From Anoplopoma fimbria (lineage: Eukaryota > Chordata > Actinopteri > Perciformes > Anoplopomatidae), in NCBI RefSeq assembly GCF_027596085.1, contig NC_072449.1:25146522-25210521 (forward strand): DNA of 64,000 nt, given 5' to 3'. A model generated the notes under the pieces. It made no database searches, was not told where the DNA came from, and worked only from the letters and a program-made list of their open reading frames with translations. Made by a program: the position numbers and the translations under genes. This document shows, one piece after another, positions 48,401 to 63,500 of this stretch (position 1 is its first letter; each line of letters opens with the position of its first letter).

Positions 48401-51400
48401 AAGGTTTTGTGCATATGTGACTCAGATGTGTTTTTTCAAAACAGCACAAATCACATGGATACATTTTTTTAAATTCAGATTTAGGCCACTTTAATACCTC
48501 GTCCTAAAACAGATACAGGTCAGATTTTTCCAAATTGGCTGGTTTCCACTGCACATCAGCCTATAAATCAAAACAGAAATTCTTTAGTGGCCTCCATGTT
48601 TATTTCCTTTATGACAGCATGCTGCATCACACGTCTTTGTTATTGTTCGTTTGCACATGAGGACCGTGCCCTGTTCACACTGGTGTCTGATATTTGCCAC
48701 ATTTAAAATAATAATAATGTGAATACATACAATACAAAAAACGTCTTGCAGGCAATGTTGTGTAAACTCTTGCACGTCTTCCAGAAGTGCATTGAAGCCA
48801 CAGTATATGCATTGAGCTTGAGAGCGGCCTTTAGTCTCCTTTAGCCTCTAGTTTTCCTATTGACTTTTGCATCTGCAGGTGCAGGAAGTGTTTAATGCAA
48901 CACCCCACTATTATCAGAAAGTAGGTGCTATGTCCATGCTACAGCTGTTTCAGCTGGGCCTTTTATTTATTTTCTCAACATTCATTCATTTACACACACT
49001 CACATTTGCCGTCATATTAATTTGACTCTTTTTAAATGATTATTCATATCAAAGCAATAGGTCATGTTTTCAGGGTTTCTTTGCTCAACACTCAGGCATA
49101 GTATACTTTGACCTTTAAACCCAGCAAACTGCTCACAGACAAATGAGGTGCACGAAGCATGTGGAAAGTGGTTGTATGTTGGAAACTGGAGAGGCTCTTT
49201 CACGCCTGTCTCTGACAACCAAATGTAAACAGCTATCAGTAAAAACATCATAGCTCCTGACCCATGTACAAAGTTAGGGTGCAGAGGGAAGTGCAGTCTG
49301 TGTTGGTTAAGATGAGCCTAAAAGGCAGAAATGAAAGAATATTTCAGACTTGCTATTGATGAATTTGCTTTTCTATTCAGCTGCTAACTTTTTCTTCTGC
49401 TAGATCATCATGCTAATGCACTGATAAGCAGATGACTTGACTGAAAATATTTTATACAATCATACAATATTATATTTCTATGTTGTTTTTAATGTTTAAT
49501 AATTAATTTCACTCCTGGAGCATTTTCTCTTGAATGAGATACATTATTCTAAGGAAACCTTATGCGTCAATATAAGACACTGATGGGCGTGAAAAAGCCT
49601 TGGTTTCTGAGCCCTGGGAATGAGAATCAATTAAAGTAACAAGCAATTCATAATTGTTGCCTTGCGATTAATCGGATAAATCTATAAACTTAACTAAATT
49701 CTATAATGTTTTCTGACGCTCTAGACATTTTCCTTTGCAGATATTTTGACTGGTCATGTCAGGAAAAAGCACAGGTGAAACAAATTTAGTTAACGACAGC
49801 TCAGTTTGTCCAATGTCAGTTTAACCAATGTCCTAATGAGGCCGGCCAGTGAGCATGCAGAATACCAGGTCCCCGGATCTAGCTCATCGAAATGGAGTGC
49901 AGTCATTTTTAATGTTATCAATTACACCTGTGCCTTTCCTGCTATGACATGCCAAATGTGTGCAGTGGAAAGGGTCTATAAAGTTTTGTTAACAGAAACA
50001 AGGAATGAAATGGGAAACATGCAGGCAAAAAAGACCCAATTAATCATGTGACACAGTTGATAGCGAAGGAGTAAAAGCTGTGTGAGTTTCTCAAGCACTC
50101 TGCTGCATTCAAATGCCAAAATACATTAGCACTTTGTTTGACAGAAGGGATTCTAAAAGAACAAAATCAATGGGTAACTGATCATAAAGTGACAGTGGTA
50201 GCAGGCTATAGTAGTGTTAACCATATTTTTAATTAAAAGACTATGGAAGTAAATTCCTCTAATGTATTTGTCAAACCACCTGTGGGTCCCAACCCAATCT
50301 TTGGGAATGACTGGGCTACAGGGAACAGTAGATCCTTTATTTGTATTGTTGTAAACCTGAAGGTATGAGATGAGTAAAGTCAGGTGGGGAGCTCATAAAG
50401 CTGTGGTTTTTCAGTGCTGCTTGTTTTGTATAACAAAAAGCTGTTAATTGCAGCTAGTTGCATTCACCTGGCATCCCAGCTGTATCTTAGCTCTTGATTA
50501 GAATGAAAACCACCAACGCTCTTGTGTGCCATGACCAGGAGGTTAAAGAAACCACTTGTAAAGAATTGTGTCTGTTTCTTAGATGAGAAAGGTTCCAGGA
50601 GTCATTGTGCAGTTTTATGTGAAAGTTTAAATGTGGAAAGTTAAAGTATTTTTCAGTTAAAGTATGTGAGCTGCATATTTGATGTTTACTGAATGAAAAT
50701 GATAACGACAATTAGGGGAATGTAAGCGCTTTGCTGAGGAAGGCATACAAATCACTAACTCTTGTGCGACTGTGCACCTTTGTGCTAACATCCCCATACA
50801 ATGTTAGCAATCTCAGCGCTCCTCATTGAGCTGTGGAGGGTAGTGAGCCGAGGGAAGAGAAAAAAACCTCTTGGCAGCTAAGCACTGCCATATGTTCTCC
50901 ATTCATCGTGTGCACCATAATAAATCCTCAAAGCGGTATAGAGTGTGTGTATTTGATATAAACATCATCGGGGATCATCATAAATTATTGTTGCCCATTT
51001 GGCTGCAACTTTATTATTGTACTCCACCTTTTTCCCACAGCCAAGTATCATATGCAAATGAGAGAAAGTGTGCAGTGACTGATGAGGTTAAGTATGTCAG
51101 TACACTGTTCAAAACTCAAGGATCGCAGATATATACTCATATCTGGTGGGACCATGCTGGAACCCCTGTGGCTCAAAGGAAACACAAACACAGCCGTGCT
51201 TCACTGTGCTCCAAGCTATCAATAATTGGGCAGAAACACAATTATTAAAAGCCAGACCCTTAAAGACAACGGGTTTAAACAAAGATCCAGATATCTCTTT
51301 ATCAGTCGGCTTGTTGGGTTTAAATCCAAATTGCCTGGAAGTCTCTTTCAGGCCTTAGTGTATTTTGATGTCAAGAGGTTAATTAGCATCAGGGATTAGA

Positions 51401-52588
51401 TATTTCTTTAGTTAGGTGGTCGAGTAGAAAATGTTCAGCTTGTGTTTGCCATTGGAGCCAGGCATGGGAACTTTTTTATTAACTTTTAAAAGTAACTAAG
51501 CCTATTATCTGGCATCAGGAAATGTATATTGTTTTTTTTAATCTATATTTCCCAGTCTGTTTAAAGGGTCATCAGTCATAAATGGTGAAATCTGTCAACA
51601 ACAAAGGTTCTGCGTTTATTAAAAACAGAATACGCAATACCACTAGAGGCTAAAGCCCTGAGTGATTCTAAAGACAGTGGAAAGTTTGCACTGGTCTGTG
51701 ATATAGCCATTGGAGCCATCACGATCATTTACAACTGGTAACCAGGCATATCTGAACATGATAAGGTTTTAGCTCGTGATCAATTGAAGTCGGACTGAGG
51801 ATAAGATAATCACATAGAATAGATTGCAATTTGATATATATAGTTTGTTCTTTTTGTTGTCATTCCTATATCATGCTGAATAAAGGGGATGAGGACAGTA
51901 ATTCTGATACTTTCCAAATAAAATATGTAGTTTAATATATAATAGTTTAATAAGAAGAGAGAAGAAAATTATTCATGCCTTCTTCTGCTCTTCTTACTTA
52001 TGCCTGTCAGTGCATGTTTTCATAGTCCCTGATTTATATCCGATATAAGATGGATAGTGCTTGAAGGTAGAGATGTCTTTTAAAGCAGGTGTAAAGTGCT
52101 GTCTAGAGAGTATGTTTATGTGCCACTATGATGCCACTTTCCCCCCTGGATGATTTCTAATCTTTATCCCTCTGCACCTGTACACTCTACAGGAGATGCA
52201 GGTTGACTGATAATTATATTGGGATACTTTGGAGATTTCAATATTTTCAATGTTTTTCTCTGAAACTGCCTGCGGCTGTTTTTATAGCAGCGGTGTATAC
52301 TAACCAGTGTTTCTCCCCATGTTTCTATGATTCATTAAGAACAGGGGAGCTGGAATCTGTTTGCATTCGGTCAATCAATCAGATTCCCATAGAGATAACG
52401 AACTAAAGAAAATAATCCCAACTCTCACTAACAAGGTTAGATCAACATGGTATGTTTGCAAGCTAAAAATGGAACGATAAAACAATTTCTTTATAACCTT
52501 ATACAACCTGGAGAAGTTGAAGATTTGATGAAAAAATATGAATATTTGGTTTATTATTTGGTCTGACTTGTTTCTGCTTGGGTTTACA

Positions 52589-52590
<2 letters not shown>

Positions 52591-52626
<36 letters not shown>
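52591..52626 (+). repeat. (AG)n microsatellite
   Basis: Eighteen AG units followed by an imperfect purine run to about 52,657. Confidence 0.95.
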
Positions 52627-52629
<3 letters not shown>

Positions 52630-55600
52630 AAGAGGGAGAGAGAGCAAATAGAGAGGAGGCAGTGATACTACTGCGTTACTTTTCCCCAAAATGTATTCAA
52701 AGCCTGTTTTGTCCTTCATAAATCTTACCAAATCACTCCTTAACAAGTCATTCTGATTGGATTCGGCTCTTGTTGATAACAGATTAGTTTATATACCGAT
52801 ATACAACCTAGGAATAGACTGCAGACATCGATTACTTGTTTAGCCTGAAAGAGGTGCCAGAGAAAACAAGAGTCACATAAATCAATACTAACATCAATAC
52901 GTTTCTTCTTGGGACAATATCATGCATAACAACTACTATGTACTTAGGAGTTACTGGTCAGGAGATACAGGCTTTTGGAAATTAAAGGTTTGGCTTGATA
53001 CATTTGTCTCCAGAATCACTAGTTTTTTTTTGGTTTGGGAGTGTGTACGTGCATTACAAATTTCTCTTAGATGTGTACATGCACTAGCAACTGCAATTTT
53101 GCATTTGAGACTTTTCAAGTGGATAACGAGGAGTCGTGGCACTAAGCTTGGATATTCTAAACCGATACCTCAAGATATTTAGCCATGTACTCTGCTGCTC
53201 TACAGCATATTGAAATAGGAAAAGAGGCTTTTGTTTTGACAGAATCAGTTGAGGGCACAGCGGTTTTCCTAAGTCTCTACAAGAAATTTCCCAACACGGA
53301 ATCAGTGATGGGAAACACTTCGTCATCAGCGCAGCAGCACACTGCTGTGAGTCATTATATTGCACAACCACAAAGCTCTCCATTTTTATTCATGCCATAA
53401 TGTTTTGGCCCGTCAGACTGACAGACTGCTGCATCTTTTGCCCAAATTGGCTTAATTACAACTGTTGTCATTATAAAGTCAGATTAGTTGTCAGCCTTAA
53501 TGACCTTGTATACAATTCTAAAAAACAGTAACATCATCATCATTTTAATTTATTACAACGCTAAAATGATGTTCATTCACTGTGCTGGTGATGATTTTGT
53601 GCTATCCAAAAACATCATCATTGTTTTGCAGTCGCAACAATTGCTTCAAAGAAATGGGTCTGAAATTTCAATGTTACATCAAAACACTGACTGAAGTTAA
53701 ATGCACAACATTCAGTGATGATGTAACCCTCTATTGTACATATAATGCTCTGCAAACGAGCTAAAACAGCGATGAATATATTCACATTTGTCAAACAATA
53801 AACGCCTCATACATAATTTATTAAATTTCTAGCTCATTGTCTGTCTCATCCACAAACTGCTGTACACAATAACTGCAACAAATCACAGAGGCAGAATGGA
53901 GTCAAGCCATGGTCTGCATTGCAGTAAATGCGTCTGCAGCAGGCCTATCACACAATGCCTGATGAAAATGAATTAAAAATGAAGGACGAAATTTAAATGC
54001 AGTAATTTGATCATGGCGTATTAAAGACAAAGTTAAAAAGGAGCGAAACAAATCAAAACAGAGCGAAGCCTGAAACACAAGCAGATGGCCTCGTAATGGG
54101 AAGCAGGTTGGGCTAAGTGACAAGAGCTAAGATGAGGGTCCACAGTTTTGGCCGCGGTTTTGCAGGAAAAACACTTCTCCTCCCTAGTCTGAGCCGCCCT
54201 CTTTCCTCATAGTGCTGTGGTTGTGACGCTGGCGGGGCAGGACAGGAGGCAGGCCTGTCCAAATGAGAAACAGACCCCCTTCACCCCAGTATTGCCTATT
54301 TCTCCCTGTGGCTTTTGTGTTTTCAAAGAAAAAAAAGAAGGCTCTCCAAAAATAGATTTGGGGCTCGCGTGCCAATGGGTTTCGAAACCTTTTTTTTCCA
54401 CTCCCTCTAGTCACGCATGTAGCCTGGCAAGACCTTGAAGAGAGAGAAGGGGAAAAAACAGAACTCGTAAGAGACAAGAGGATTGGAGAGGGAAAAAAAG
54501 TGTTTGGAGAAAGGATCGTGGTAAGCTGAGGATGGAGCATCCCTGGAGTCTGGCCCTATACTGAGGGAACAAGCCGCGGAGACTTCCGTGCAAGCTTCAG
54601 GTATGAGGGGTTTATGGGTAATCCAAGCATGAGCAGAGAGACTTCTCTCTGGTCTGGCCTCATTTTAGCTGGACGCTAGCCTGGGCTTCTCCAGAAAAGA
54701 GTCTGATCCTTACCAAAGGGCCTGCAGACAAAGCAGCTCACACCAGAATGCAAAGATTCCCATTCCTTATGTCCATAAGTCCACATCCTTCACTGTGATT
54801 CACTTCCCAATTGACTGATCTCCGCAGCTGGTATTCATCTTTTTATCTGTCACATATGTCATCAAGATGAGATCACTGGCTAGATTATAAAAAAGAGAGA
54901 CATTATCTTGCCCCAGTTAACTACGTTTGAAAGTCTGCCTACTTTGGTAGCTTCATTATAGAAAGTGCTTTTGAACATAAGACAGTGTGAAGGACCCATG
55001 GCACAAGCTCTTCTGCAGAAGCCATGTTAAAACCATTATATCCCACAGTCGTTAAAGTCATTATGCCTTCAGGGCTCCATAAGTCCTCCACTGCTAAAGA
55101 GCGTGAACGTTCTCTGGAACATCTGAGTAAGGGTTAACTTTTTGGCTACCTTTAATGTCAGGTAAGCATGCTGCACGAAACTCTCGGTCCTCTCTCAACA
55201 CGTGACACTGTGGACCTCATCCTATGCCCAGTGCCTTTTTAAATTGGCAACTTAGCAGAAGGAGTCCTCTAGAATTTGTCTCAACAATGCAACAATGTAT
55301 ATGTGAATTCACTATTGTTGATGTTGTCATTCAGATATTTAAAGTCCAGTAATTATGCTAATGGTTTCAGTGTAGACACATTAGTTTCACATCCCCGAAA
55401 GCACAAAACAATGTGACACGTACACTTGCAGTCTACTGGTTTATTAAATAAAGAGCTTTGGCTGAAGTATCTCTGTTTGGGGATTTGAGTTTCCCACCCC
55501 GACATTTTTTGCATTTCTGTCTCTCCATATTTTCAACTATGCAAGAACAAAGGACAATGTTGCAAGACCAAAAAAGGAACATTTTTCAAACCAAAAATCG

Positions 55601-56220
55601 AATAGCAAAGAGGTTCTACATTTCATACGTTGCATCATACATTACTAGCCTTTTGATGAGAAAGGTACCCATAAGATCCTGGTCATTAGCACGTAATTCC
55701 AAATCAACCACATTTAACTGGAGGTATGTTTCTGAAGAGAGACCTTTAACATAGTGTTCACCAAAAGATTGCCGTCTTTCAGGTTTATTAAAAGGTCTGA
55801 CCTGTGGCACTCTTGTAAGCTAATTACTGTTTTAGTCACCTGCCAATGCCTGGTAAGATAAATAATTCACTGTAATTATAATTTTTCACTAGTTCATTCA
55901 ATCTACCGTATTTTTGGTAGGACTACATCGCTACACCCATTTCCAGGTGGTCTATTAAGTAAAAGGTTATTAAGATCTGGCATTGGTTATTAAAATCTGG
56001 TGTTAAAATCATCTTCAGATATTAATTCCCTTTTGTTTAGTGATAAATAAAATAAAATAATATTAGACTCATGAGATGTTTACCAATGTGGCACCATCAG
56101 AGAAGGTAATCGTGTAATTATGCAACTTACAGAGTTTTCAGCCAGCACATAATTCAAATGAAACAATCAGTACCTGGATCGTGAAACACAAAAAATGCTT
56201 CACAGATATTGCTGTCAGTG

Positions 56221-56256
56221 AATAGCATGTTGATATGGAGTAATCAACATGCTATT
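56221..56256. repeat. Perfect 14-bp inverted repeat, 8-base loop
   Basis: Arms aatagcatgttgat and atcaacatgctatt around atggagta, in the gene-free stretch between arfip2 and dchs1. Confidence 0.93.
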
Positions 56257-59200
56257 AAAAGAGAGAATAATAACTAATTCTCTCAATGGGTTGCAAGAAA
56301 AATGAATATTGCATCTATTCAGAAGGCTGCCACACCACTAACAAAGGGAAATCATTCCACAATGCATGAAATGAGTTGATTGGCATATACTTTGATCAAA
56401 GTGTGTAACTAATTAATATGAATAACTATACTTGTGTTCTCTAGCAGGTTTAAGGATTTCAAAGGCTCGATGCGCCCTCTGTGAAAAGCAGCTTTAAGCA
56501 TGAACAGTATGACCACAGGTAGCCTAATGGCCAAACTGAAATAGAATACAAATGAGCTTTCCAAGTTTAAAAGGAAAATGATGCTGTTTGTCAGCCTGAA
56601 TGTTATTCTCATATCCATGTTCAACGCAACTAAAACTAATGATAAAAAAAACCCTCCAGTGTAGAAATGTGGGGAATGTGAACAACAGGGGTAATGTTAA
56701 TTTGGCCAAGGGGCACTAGCCTCTTACAGCTTCATAAAAACTTCGACTTAGCAGACATTATTTGAAACTTTGTCTTTGCTTCCAACTGGAAGTTAACACA
56801 GAAAGTAGTCCCCTGGAAATTGTTGTGATTCACGTTTTATCAAAAATGCAAGAACATATTTTCTAGTTTCCATCTAATGCATGTCAGCATTGACCACTCC
56901 ATAAGACACACACAGGTTGAAGGGAAAGAGGCACCCTGGCACTGAAGATTGCATGTTAACAGAGCAGCCTCCTGTATATCCACTTTGCTTTGACGGGAAA
57001 ATGATAGATTTCGTTTGGTTTACGCACAGCCTTTAATTTAAGTTTGGAGTAATGACTTGGCTTTTGCCCTCTTACTCATATCATATGAGTTCTGTTGTGT
57101 ATATACTGGCCTCCGATCCAAGGTGCTCGATTTGGGTCACAGCATTCGTCTCATAACCTGAGTCTGCTATGACACTCAAGCTGAGTGTATCATCAACAGG
57201 CTGTCCAATTCAGCCAGCTCCGCCCATATTTCCAGTCCTGGAACACATGAATTCCCCTCTAAGAGCGTGTATGTGTGTGCATATGTGTGTAATTGCTCAG
57301 AATACCACAGGGTTAAGGTTTCAGCTCCACAACCAGTCAGAGGCAGGCCTTGGAGCGGACAAACAGCGCTGTTTCAGCTCTGTTTCATCAGGCAGCAGGA
57401 CTGTTGTCCTGCCTCAGGCAAAATGAGAGTGACGCAATGAGCTCCCATGACAGGTGGGGTTGGATACACCAATTAATTGTTGACATGCATTAACTCGAAC
57501 ATGTGAAAAAGTTCAAAAGAGCTCTGACAAAAGCATTTCTAGAGAGAGATAATTACACTATTTGAACTTTCTGCAATTTATTGAACAGTGTGTTGTGATA
57601 AAACTCGTAATTTTTAGTCTCTTTGATGTTTGTGTTGTATCACCATATCATTTGAGAGCCAGTATTAACTTTTAAACATAGAAATTGTATGTAAAATACG
57701 GACACATTCAAGTCATACTAAATCCTGATGTAGACACATTTCTGAACTTTACCTGAGCATGTTCTTATCTGTAGATTAGAAATCAAGCGCAATTAGTAGA
57801 AACAGCAACACAGACGTTTGTAAAGTAGTAAAACAAAGATAAGTACAGGGACAAGAACAGAAAAGTAATAATAGTTAAAGAATTGTGAGAACATCAGCTG
57901 CATATATGTCTAAAGATATAAATGTAAGATGTGAGCTGGGATTCAGTGCGGTCAGTGTTACACGATGAATGACTTCTGAGCTGCAAAACATAATTTGAAT
58001 GAGATCTTTTGGCAAAGTAGATGAATGGGCGTCAGTACACAAAAGCAGGATGGAAATAAGTAAGGCTCCATGATAATGGGCATGGTGCTAATTTGAACAA
58101 ACATAAAGCTAATCTGAGAATTTTATGTGATGCAAAAGAAGACTACTTAATGGTTTCCAGTGTGTTTTATAATTTCAAAGTATTATGTTTTGTCTTCATC
58201 CATGCTGGAAAAACTTCAGCTAGAGAATTAACTGGATAAAGGGAGCTTGCTTTTTTTTTTTGTTGTTCATGGCTGCTTTTAGTTGAAACGAGGGCATCTG
58301 TTAAGCCATTACTTCAAATAAAGTGTTAGAGTATTGTGTTTTAGTTACAGCATACATGGCTATCAAGTTCTAAATAACACTTAATAGCTATCATTAAGTC
58401 ATAAATTGGTCATTTGAGATACGATGATTTAAGATTTAGACAATACAGCGACTTAACTGGGCTGTTTGAGGCCCACATTTGTCCATTTATCCTACTGCCC
58501 CTGGGACAATAGGGAGTTTTAAGTGTATACAAGGTATACGCCTGATGTTTCAGGGTAGTGACTGTATCTGTATCTGTATCTAAAATTTGGAGGTCGAAGT
58601 CCGAGAAAATACTGTTGAGCCTTCTGTAGGTGCTATCAACAAAAAATCAGTGATCAGAGTAGCCCAACTTAAAAACTCACAGGGTAGCAGACTGGTCACA
58701 ACTTGCCTGCTTGTTACTAATATTGAGTTTCAAACATTGATTATTGCCAGGACCTATCACTTGCTATCAAAAAGCATACAGCTCTGAATATATTTATGGA
58801 TTAATAATAACTGCGAACAGCTTAGAAAGATTCAACAGAGACAACAATGTGTTCACATAAGTACTTTAATCAGGCACTTTTTGCTCAAAAACATTTCTGT
58901 GGACAAGTCTAGAACATTCGTGTGAACATTTGGAGGAATTTCTCTTCTATGGCACTATTAAACGCACAGTTTGGACAAAAATACGGAAATGGCAGATAAC
59001 ACTGTTAAATACAAAAGAAACCACAACAACAAGGAACCTTTTATCGAATAGGTAGTGTTCATGTATATTTGGCCATGTTCAAATAGCATCCTTGTAATGA
59101 TAATTTACCAAGTCTCTAATTTTGAAGAGGTCTACTTAGATAATAAACAAAAATACTGCAGAATGTTAGTGTTGCTTAGATAATGTTAGCAAGGGTCTAA

Positions 59201-59615
59201 AACTGGGGATTAAACATCAGAATATGTTTATAATAATTTGAAGGTGAGAAAAATCCACATTTAGGCCACAGTCGGGCTCTATAAGTAGTTAAAAATATGG
59301 TATGAATTTCTTCTCATTAACTAGGAAACATTCTCTGGTGGTGTTTGAACATTCATTCCATCATCGTCTGTAACATTTGTTAATATTACTCCAAATTCAC
59401 ATAGTATTGTTTATAGTGTTATTGAAAAGAAGGGGCAAATGTGGTCCAAAAAAATAACGTTCATTACAATAACAGTAAATCTATACAAAAAAATATGGAC
59501 AACAATGAGAAAACCTGTTGAAAATGTCAGCGTCAGGATGGCACTGATTAAGAGCTTAAGTAACTTTTCTAAGGGACATTTGATGAGTAGACAAATAATG
59601 AAGACCTGCTTACAT

Positions 59616-59621
59616 TTTATT
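59616..59621 (-). terminator. Possible dchs1 polyadenylation signal
   Basis: First canonical AATAAA on the minus strand after the dchs1 stop codon, about 0.88 kb downstream. Non-canonical signals closer in cannot be excluded. Confidence 0.35.
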
Positions 59622-60505
59622 GAATGATTAGGCTGCTGACAATTTATCATTAACCATGCAGCTGCCCAATGTTCTCCCTCACAGTTATGAGTTATGTTCA
59701 CAATGCAAAATGAGAGCAGTAAGGCTTGTTGTGAGAATTAAAGCCAGGGCACCTGAAGGACAAGATCACTGGATGTCAAGTTCCATTTTCCTTTTGCAGA
59801 AAATGAAGGTACATGTGTTGAGAACTAAGACAACTTATTAACGTTTCACATTCATGATTACCTTTTGATGTGAGATCAAACACTGGATCCGTAGAAAATC
59901 TGATCACACAATAGTCTATTCTGACTGATGTTTCATTTGTTTAAGCAAGGATGTCTCTTCCTCTATAAATATTTACAATAATCTTTTACAAAATGCCAAT
60001 GGATAAAGCAATGATGAAGAGCTTCATTTAAAACAAGGGGGTTAAGATTTACCAGAGAAAAAAAAACCTTACAGTACAAACAAGTATACAGTACAAACTA
60101 CAAATATACAAATATAGAAATATATTCTGAGGTTTTAGCAACCTCCAGACACTTTAATGCCATTCCTTGTCATAAACCACATGTAAATATAAAAATATAG
60201 ACAATGCTTTTGTACAAAATATTGACATCATGTATGAATCTCCTTTCGAATGTGCAAAATAACACTGATCAACAGAAGAATGAGGAGTTTTTTTCACAAA
60301 AACACAAAAAAAGGCATAGTCCATTTTGGCCAGTTAGTCGTGTAGTTTAGTTTTTCTTCAGCAAGCACCACAACATCAGCTATTTGGACTTCTTAGTGTA
60401 ATCTTGAGTAAGTAAATAGCATTGACTCATTTAAGGTTGCAGCCCCTGTGGTCATACAGTAGAACAAGTCTGGGACAAACATGACTCAGTTTTAATTTAC
60501 CGACT
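59622..60505 (-). other. dchs1: Probable dchs1 3'UTR
   Basis: Sequence immediately after the dchs1 stop codon up to the first canonical polyadenylation hexamer. It is AT-rich, with no further open frame on the coding strand. Confidence 0.45.
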
Positions 60506-63500
60506 TTAAATCCTCAGCTCTGCCTCCTCGCTGTGTTCTAAATTGTGTTCAGTTGTGCTGATCATTGATGCGGAGGGGCCCTGTGAGACACTGAAGGGTG
60601 TGATTGCAGGAGAACGTGCTGCCAGTGGTGAGAGGGAGGGAGAGAAACTTGGAGACATGGCGACTGAGGAGATGGATCCCTCTGCACTGAGGGGAGACCT
60701 TCTCAAAGAAGCCAAGTGGGGGAACGTCCTCCCCACAGCAGGCTTTGGAGGTACCGTTTTGGCCCCGGGGTGGGCCACAGAGGTTATGAGAGGCGGGGGG
60801 TCGATTCTTGACTCTGCCTTTGCTTTGTGATGAAATGATCTGCGTGGATGAGGAGGAGCCGTCTCATCTTTTAAACGTGCTATTTCAGTAAAAACGTTAG
60901 CTAATGGTTGGAACTGGGGACACCAGTTTAGCAGGTAGTCCCAGTTATAGCTGCCCCTCAGCTCCTCATCACTGGCCACGATGGCTGTCAGGGAGCCATC
61001 TACAGCAGGCTTTCCATCCTCGGGGAAGGTATAATCTTTAGGGTGGGAGATGCTGAGTCCCCGTCCCACACCCACATACCCACCCCCCTCATCCCTGTAG
61101 ACTGGCACCTGGCCAGCTAACAAAGTACCATTCAGACTGCCCAGTTTCTTCCCTTTGAACCAATCTATGGAGGGCTCACAGGACACGTCTGACAGCTGAT
61201 CTGCATCCTGCTGGATTCCTGAGTCTGGACCTCGGGCAGAGATGCGCTCCTGCATCGAGGAAGAGATGCTTGACACCCGAGGGTATTCATTAATCATTCT
61301 GATCTCATCATCCTCTGCTGCCTCTGCCTCTGCAGAGCCACGGCCACTGGAGTGAGAGGGATCCAGGGATCCTCCGCGAGTGTACGGACCCCCGGTGCTG
61401 CCACTCTGATCGGCCGTGTATCCAGGAAGGGCCTGATGGTAAATCATTTCACTTGCTGCTATCTTTGTTTCTTCAAACTTGTGCAGCATTGTGCCTGACG
61501 CTGGTGTCCCTGTTCGTCCATGTGCCTTCCGCTCCTTCCTCTGACGCCTTAATTTAACAAAAAATAGCGCCACAGCAATTATTATTAATATGACAATGGT
61601 CCCAAGTGAAACTGCGATGACGCTGACAAGCAACATATTCATGTCTGTGGTAAGACCAAAAGATGTATGGGTCACATCCACGGAAACTTTGGCCACTGCT
61701 ACGCGGGAAGTCTCCAGAGGGCTGTGAGCGGTCACGTCCAGTGTCATTAGACGCACCTCTCTTTTAGAGCGACTGCCGTGTTTACTGTAGCTGTCCATCT
61801 TTAGGGAAATTGCACCTGTTGATGTATTGACTTCAAAATAAGGTGAACTGTCTGCTAGTGAGTAGAGGACAATGCCATCCACGCCTCCGTCCTCATCTCT
61901 GGCTTGCACTTTGCCAATGATTTGACCTTTCTTTGCTCCCTCAGGCACTTCAAATGAGAACTCCGAGGAGGTGAAAACAGGATCATACTCATCCTCCCCT
62001 GTAACGTAAATCTGCACTGTTACAGTAGCAGAATAGTTGCCAGCATCCATAGCAATAGCCACAAAATGGAAGGAGTTTACCCTCTCAAAGTCAAAAGTAG
62101 AGCGAGTCCGTACTTCTCCTGAAGTTTGGTTCATGAGAAAGGCCTCTCTTCCCTCTTTAGAGTTGTCTAACATGTAGTACCTCAACTGTCCAAAAGCACC
62201 TTTGTCATGGTCGATTGCATGCAGCATGGTGACTAAGGCATTCTGGGGTTGGTTTTCCCTGATGCTCGCAGTTATCAATTTGAGGGGAAAGAAGGGCCGG
62301 TTGTCGTTGATGTCCTTCACCTCAATACTGACTGTGGCCAAAGCATAGTGACCTTGACCGTCTGTAGCCTGGACAACAATCATATGGGACCACCGTCTCT
62401 CACTGTCCAGAGGCCTCTGCAGCCTAAAGGCTCCGGTCCACTGGTCCACCTGGAAAAGGTCTGTCTCGTCCCCTGAGCTTATGGAGTACTGCACCTCTCC
62501 ATTGGGAGCAGTGTCTGGATCTGTGGCAGACAGATGCAAGAGCTCCGTCCCTGCTGCTGCCCCCTCGTTCAGTGTGACACTGTACTCTGCTCGGCTGAAG
62601 GCTGGAGCGTTGTCATTGGCATCTGTGACACTGATGAGAATGGGCACGCTGGAGCTGCGCTGAGGGATTCCTCGATCTGATACCACAACAGTCAGGTTAT
62701 AACTTGGCACTGCTTCAAAGTCAAGCTCCTCCACCAGGATCAGACTGCCGACTGTCTGGAAGCCCTGCCCCTCCAAGAAGCGCACGCTGCTCTCAATCTG
62801 GAAGGTATTACCTGCGTTGCCACTGGCAATGGCAAAATCGAAACCACAGTTGTCCCGCGACAGGTCTCCGTCCACAGCCTCTAAGATCAGAACAGTTGAT
62901 CCAGGAAGCCCGTCTTCACACACGGTGGCTCTGTACTCTGACTGGTGGAAGATGGGGGCGTTGTCATTGACATCAGACACTTGTACCTGGACAGTGGCAA
63001 TAGATGAAAGGGATGGAGTGCCCTGGTCTCGCACCTCAATTACCACCAGGATGGAGGGATTCTTAAAATCAAACTCTGTTCGTTGGTTGACGAATAGAGT
63101 ACCTATAAGATTAAAAGAACATGGTCATAAAAAAAGCAACTTCATTTAAATTTTCTGTCCAGAGCTAATCATTGAATTTTCGGGTTCAGATTTGAGGCTC
63201 ATTGAAATAAATAATTAAATTGCAATTTCATTTTGCAAACACTGTAGCAGGTTTGGGCTCATGCTGTTGAATGGTGCTGTATTTAAGGCAAACGACTAGT
63301 ATTTGAGAATAGGAGACAGAATGAGCCAAAAATATATAATGGAGGTTTCTTCAGATGCTATCTCAAGCAAAACATCTGAGGCAAATAACATTACATTTGG
63401 CTTTCAATTACTTTTAATGAACAAAACGATTAAATATGTTGGCAATGCCTGTTGCAAATATGTCCAAACCCCAAATGTGCATCCAAGAAGAACCTTAGGG

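Noticed and set aside
54184..54593. GC-rich segment with minus-strand frames
   Set aside because: Could be regulatory, but no core promoter elements, exon borders or known protein could be supported.
60543..63149. Several plus-strand frames across dchs1
   Set aside because: Shadows of the dchs1 coding exon, which has clear cadherin and tail motifs on the minus strand.
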